Positions 61,503-64,000 of a stretch of DNA of 64,000 nt are shown here, piece after piece. Source of the stretch: Solibacteraceae bacterium. Lineage in GTDB: Bacteria; Acidobacteriota; Terriglobia; Bryobacterales; Bryobacteraceae. A program made the translations under genes and the position numbers. Location of the stretch: contig JAJPJX010000151.1 in assembly GCA_021324015.1 (NCBI GenBank), forward strand, positions 1-64,000, written 5' to 3'. The notes below the pieces were generated by a model. That model saw only the letters and a list, made by a program, of their open reading frames with translations. It searched no databases and was not told where the DNA came from. Positions within the stretch are counted from its first letter, which is position 1. Each line of letters starts with the position of its first letter.

Positions 61503-63193
61503 ATGGTTTCCTTAGTGGAAAATCCAAAGCTGCCAACGGCCAGGCCCAACGCGCGGGGATCGCGATTCGAAGGCCGGTACCCGGGCTCCACGCGCATCTC
61601 TACCTGCGCCGTGCCCGCCTTACCCGGCGGCAGTGGCCACCGTACCGTCTGCCAGCCATTGCGCGTGAATTCGTGGCTGCCCAGCAGTTGCCCGTTCACC
61701 AGCACGTGGACGCCAATGCGCCCCAGGTCCCGAATCACGTCCGGCCCGATATTGACGGTCAGTTCGAATTCGTTGGCCTCGGCCGGGCGGAACAGCCGCG
61801 CCGTGGCTACCGGCTGCGTCCAGCGGTATCCCGCTTCCAGCGGATACCAACCCTGCTCCAGTTGCCACAGCGGAGTGGAGGAGTCCATGCGGATGAAAGA
61901 GGCATCCGGCGCGCCCGGCCGGCGGGCGATGGTCGATAGCCGGCTTTTGAGCGGGTCCCAGCTCAGAACCGCCACCGCATTTTCCTGCAGGGCCGCCTCG
62001 GCTCCCGGGTCTTCGATATTCACCAGGCGCAGATCGAAGCGCCGGTACAGGTACTGCAAAGCCCCGTGGATGCCCCACACGTTCAGAGCGTCCGGACGTC
62101 CGTCGTAAACGAAAGTGCGCACTGCCGGCTCAGACCGCGCCAGCGCCTCCAGTGCCGTCACGTAGCGCCGGTTCTGATCCGCGATCGCCAGCGCCTGGCG
62201 GCGGTAGAGCCGCAGGTGCGCGTAGTTCCACGGAATCCACAGCACGAAGAACGCCGCCATTGCCATGCGCGGCGCCCGGTCGGTCGCCACAGCCAGGAGC
62301 AGGGCCACCCCGATCAGCGGCACGTAGCAATACGCGCTGAACATGCGCCCTGGCAGAAAGGCCAGAGGAACGAAAAACAGCAGCGTGGCGGCCAGGCACA
62401 GCCACACCCGGCGTTCGCGCAGGACCAGCGGCACCAGCGGCAGGGCCAACCCGCCGTAGGGAATCAGAAAGATCTTCCCGGCATAGAACGGGACTGTGGT
62501 AGCCAATGCCCGGGGCGTGAATCGGAAGGTGTAATCGTTATCCCGGTTGGGATTCAGCAGCAGTCCCTGGAGCCCGAAGGAAAGCGCCGCCGCGAAGAAA
62601 GGGACCAGCGGCTTCCAGCGCTTCTGCCCCAGCCAGAATTCATAACATGCCAGCACCGCCGGCAGCATAACCGCCAGTTCCTTGGATTTGTAGGCCAACC
62701 AGAAGGCCAGAAAGCTCAGCACCCATCGCCCGCCAAGATACAGGATCAAGCTCGCCAGGCAGAAGGATCCGCAGAGCAGGTCGAAGACGTACATGGGCTT
62801 CCAGTACACGTCGAATGCGGCCATGTGGAAGGCGAAAAACAGCGCCCCCGTCGAGGCGGCGAACGGCGATGCCCCCAGCCGGCGCGCCAGCAGCCACACC
62901 AGCCAGACGTTCAGGAAATGCAACAGATGAATAAAGAACACATACCTGGGAAAATCCAGCCCGAAGTGCTTACCCGCCTCGTGAAAGTAGAAGTGTCCCA
63001 CCGGCCGGAAGTTCTGGTGCAGGTATCGCGGCGTGATGAGCGTCTTGCCGAACTCGGAGAGCGGCACCTGCGGCGCCCAACTGATATTGTCGAGCTCGTC
63101 GTCCTGAAAATAGCCCTTGTAAGCACCGCGATTGGCTACCAGAAATAGCGCGGCCATCAGTACGAACAAGGCCAGCCCGGCCCACCGATTCAT
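61499..63193 (-). CDS. Polytopic membrane protein, GT-C glycosyltransferase-like
   Basis: A 564-residue protein with about ten membrane segments in its first 350 residues, then a soluble region of about 210 residues. The N-terminal loop with the acidic pair FQDDELDNISWAP between the first two helices fits the GT-C superfamily (protein O-mannosyl/oligosaccharyl-transferase-like), where acidic residues in this loop are catalytic. The C-terminal part contains strands like those of carbohydrate-binding modules (EFELTVNIGPDVIRDLG, HVLVNGQLLGSHEF). A lipid-linked sugar donor is likely. The ATG at 63193 has a TAGAAT box eight bases upstream. The next gene, an MFS carrier, overlaps by four bases. Confidence 0.88.
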   Translation of the reverse strand: MNRWAGLALFVLMAALFLVANRGAYKGYFQDDELDNISWAPQVPLSEFGKTLITPRYLHQNFRPVGHFYFHEAGKHFGLDFPRYVFFIHLLHFLNVWLVWLLARRLGASPFAASTGALFFAFHMAAFDVYWKPMYVFDLLCGSFCLASLILYLGGRWVLSFLAFWLAYKSKELAVMLPAVLACYEFWLGQKRWKPLVPFFAAALSFGLQGLLLNPNRDNDYTFRFTPRALATTVPFYAGKIFLIPYGGLALPLVPLVLRERRVWLCLAATLLFFVPLAFLPGRMFSAYCYVPLIGVALLLAVATDRAPRMAMAAFFVLWIPWNYAHLRLYRRQALAIADQNRRYVTALEALARSEPAVRTFVYDGRPDALNVWGIHGALQYLYRRFDLRLVNIEDPGAEAALQENAVAVLSWDPLKSRLSTIARRPGAPDASFIRMDSSTPLWQLEQGWYPLEAGYRWTQPVATARLFRPAEANEFELTVNIGPDVIRDLGRIGVHVLVNGQLLGSHEFTRNGWQTVRWPLPPGKAGTAQVEMRVEPGYRPSNRDPRALGLAVGSFGFSTKETM

Positions 63194-63201
63194 AAGGCTC
63201 T

Positions 63202-63207
63202 ATTCTA
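63202..63207 (-). promoter_or_regulatory. -10-like TAGAAT box, short leader to GT-C-like gene
   Basis: TAGAAT on the minus strand ends eight bases before the ATG at 63193, so a leader of at most one or two bases is expected. Confidence 0.4.
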
Positions 63208-63247
63208 TCCGGCGTGCCCGGCAATGCTCTCCGGCACCCTCCGGTGC

Positions 63248-63253
63248 TACAGT
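63248..63253 (+). promoter_or_regulatory. -10-like TACAGT box, leaderless spacing to final gene
   Basis: TACAGT ends six bases before the ATG at 63260. No Shine-Dalgarno sequence is present. Confidence 0.4.
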
Positions 63254-63259
63254 TTCCCC

Positions 63260-64000
63260 ATGGAAAACAATTTCACTCGCCGTCACGCACTCCTGGCGGC
63301 CGCGGCGGCTCCCGCCGCCGCTCTGGCCGGCACACCTCCGGGCGACCGTCCGCGCAGCCTCGCTAAGCCCTCCAAGATTACGGGGGTCGAAGTATTGCTT
63401 CTGGAAAAGCCCCTTAAGGAGCGCTTCTGGATGTCCAACGCTCCCATCGGAGGCATGCACCCCAAAGCCTCGCGGTTGATCCTCAAAGTGCACACCGATG
63501 CTGGCATCACCGGCTACGGCGAAGGGAATGGCGGCGCTGCGGACCTGTTCCGCAAGGGCTTTGCGGACCTGTTCCTGGGCGAGGATCCCTTTATGGTAGG
63601 CCGCATCTGGGAGAAAATGTTCGCCGTCACCTACACCCGGGAACTGGTGCAAAAGGGCTGGTCGCGGCCTGGGGTCATCGCGGCCATGGCCCCGGTCGAC
63701 GCCGCCCTGTATGACGTCATGTCCAAAGCCTGCGGCCTGCCGCTGTTCCAGTTCCTGGGCGCCTACCGCAACACCGTCCCGGTCTATGTGACCGGCGGCT
63801 ATTACCGGGAAGGTAAGGGTATCCCCGAACTGGTGAGCGAAATCCGCGGCTACGTCGACCAGGGATTCAACGCCATCAAGCTCAAGGTGGGCGGCATCAG
63901 CGGCGGCTACTCCGTAGAAGACGACTATCAGCGCGTGAAAGCCGTCCGCGAAGCGGTCGGTCCGCAGATCAAACTGATGCTGGACGCCAACAACGGCTGG
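63260..64000 (+). CDS. Exported enolase-superfamily protein, partial (runs off the window)
   Basis: The first 247 residues of a mandelate racemase/muconate lactonizing-type enzyme. It has a twin-arginine-like leader (TRRHALLAAAAAPAAALAG), the capping-domain start KITGVEVLLLEKPLKERF, TDAGITGYGEGNGG and the barrel-start K-x-K motif in NAIKLKVGG near residue 212, then LMLDANNGW at the edge, the first metal-ligand strand. The frame is open to base 64000. It is more similar to D-galactonate dehydratase/galactarate-type members than to the copy at 41514-42680, by general look only. Together with the divergent MFS carrier this suggests sugar-acid breakdown. Confidence 0.92.
   Translation, partial: MENNFTRRHALLAAAAAPAAALAGTPPGDRPRSLAKPSKITGVEVLLLEKPLKERFWMSNAPIGGMHPKASRLILKVHTDAGITGYGEGNGGAADLFRKGFADLFLGEDPFMVGRIWEKMFAVTYTRELVQKGWSRPGVIAAMAPVDAALYDVMSKACGLPLFQFLGAYRNTVPVYVTGGYYREGKGIPELVSEIRGYVDQGFNAIKLKVGGISGGYSVEDDYQRVKAVREAVGPQIKLMLDANNGW

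Overview
The window looks like chromosome from a high-GC, Gram-negative heterotroph. The best guess is an Acidobacteriota member of the Bryobacterales/Solibacter type. This is an inference from gene content: an Oar-like TonB-dependent receptor with an N-terminal carboxypeptidase-regulatory domain, TPR lipoproteins, repeated Tat-exported Gfo/Idh/MocA and enolase-superfamily enzymes, BNR/Asp-box and FG-GAP secreted proteins, and a GMC dehydrogenase paired with a multihaem cytochrome. Genes are tightly packed, with many overlaps of 4 to 20 bases. No rRNA, tRNA, CRISPR array or insertion sequence was recognised.

Layout. 1-6300: tail of an unidentified gene, a small Cys-rich frame, an ACS-type MFS carrier with an unknown Tat-exported protein, a large DUF362 fusion and a Nudix hydrolase. 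6300-17700: secreted cupin, aminotransferase, Gfo/Idh oxidoreductase, a split 2-hydroxyacyl-CoA dehydratase/activase pair, a secreted GH36 alpha-galactosidase with a sugar-binding lipoprotein, and hemQ. 17700-24000: a three-gene respiratory dehydrogenase module (subunit 3, GMC flavoprotein, nine-haem cytochrome c), a second Gfo/Idh protein, a GAF protein and an FG-GAP protein. 23800-30600: two Hsp70-family genes with DUF2760, a MerR-HTH/TPR protein and a PHP phosphatase. 30600-41500: a 336-base divergent intergenic region with a palindrome, zinc-ribbon and DinB-like proteins, a 987-aa propeller/PHP protein, an aminotransferase, and the Oar receptor preceded by a TPR lipoprotein.

41500-51300: Tat-exported enolase-superfamily protein, creatininase-family amidase, Asp-box propeller protein, a paralogue of the unknown Tat protein seen near 2 kb, an OPT transporter, an outer-membrane barrel, a YHS-like protein and a TPR protein. 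51300-57100: pheT (interrupted by a single-base frameshift in this sequence), pheS and purA. 57100-64000: a hybrid histidine kinase, a secreted protein, an MFS carrier overlapping a large membrane protein, and the start of another Tat-exported enolase-superfamily gene that runs off the window.

Functionally the region combines housekeeping (pheST, purA, hemQ) with a large periplasmic and outer-membrane apparatus for plant- or soil-derived carbohydrate and sugar-acid use. Two window-wide patterns stand out. At least twelve start codons lie only 6-10 bases downstream of a TANNNT -10-like hexamer, which suggests frequent leaderless transcription and was used here to choose starts. Eight proteins carry twin-arginine-like export signals.
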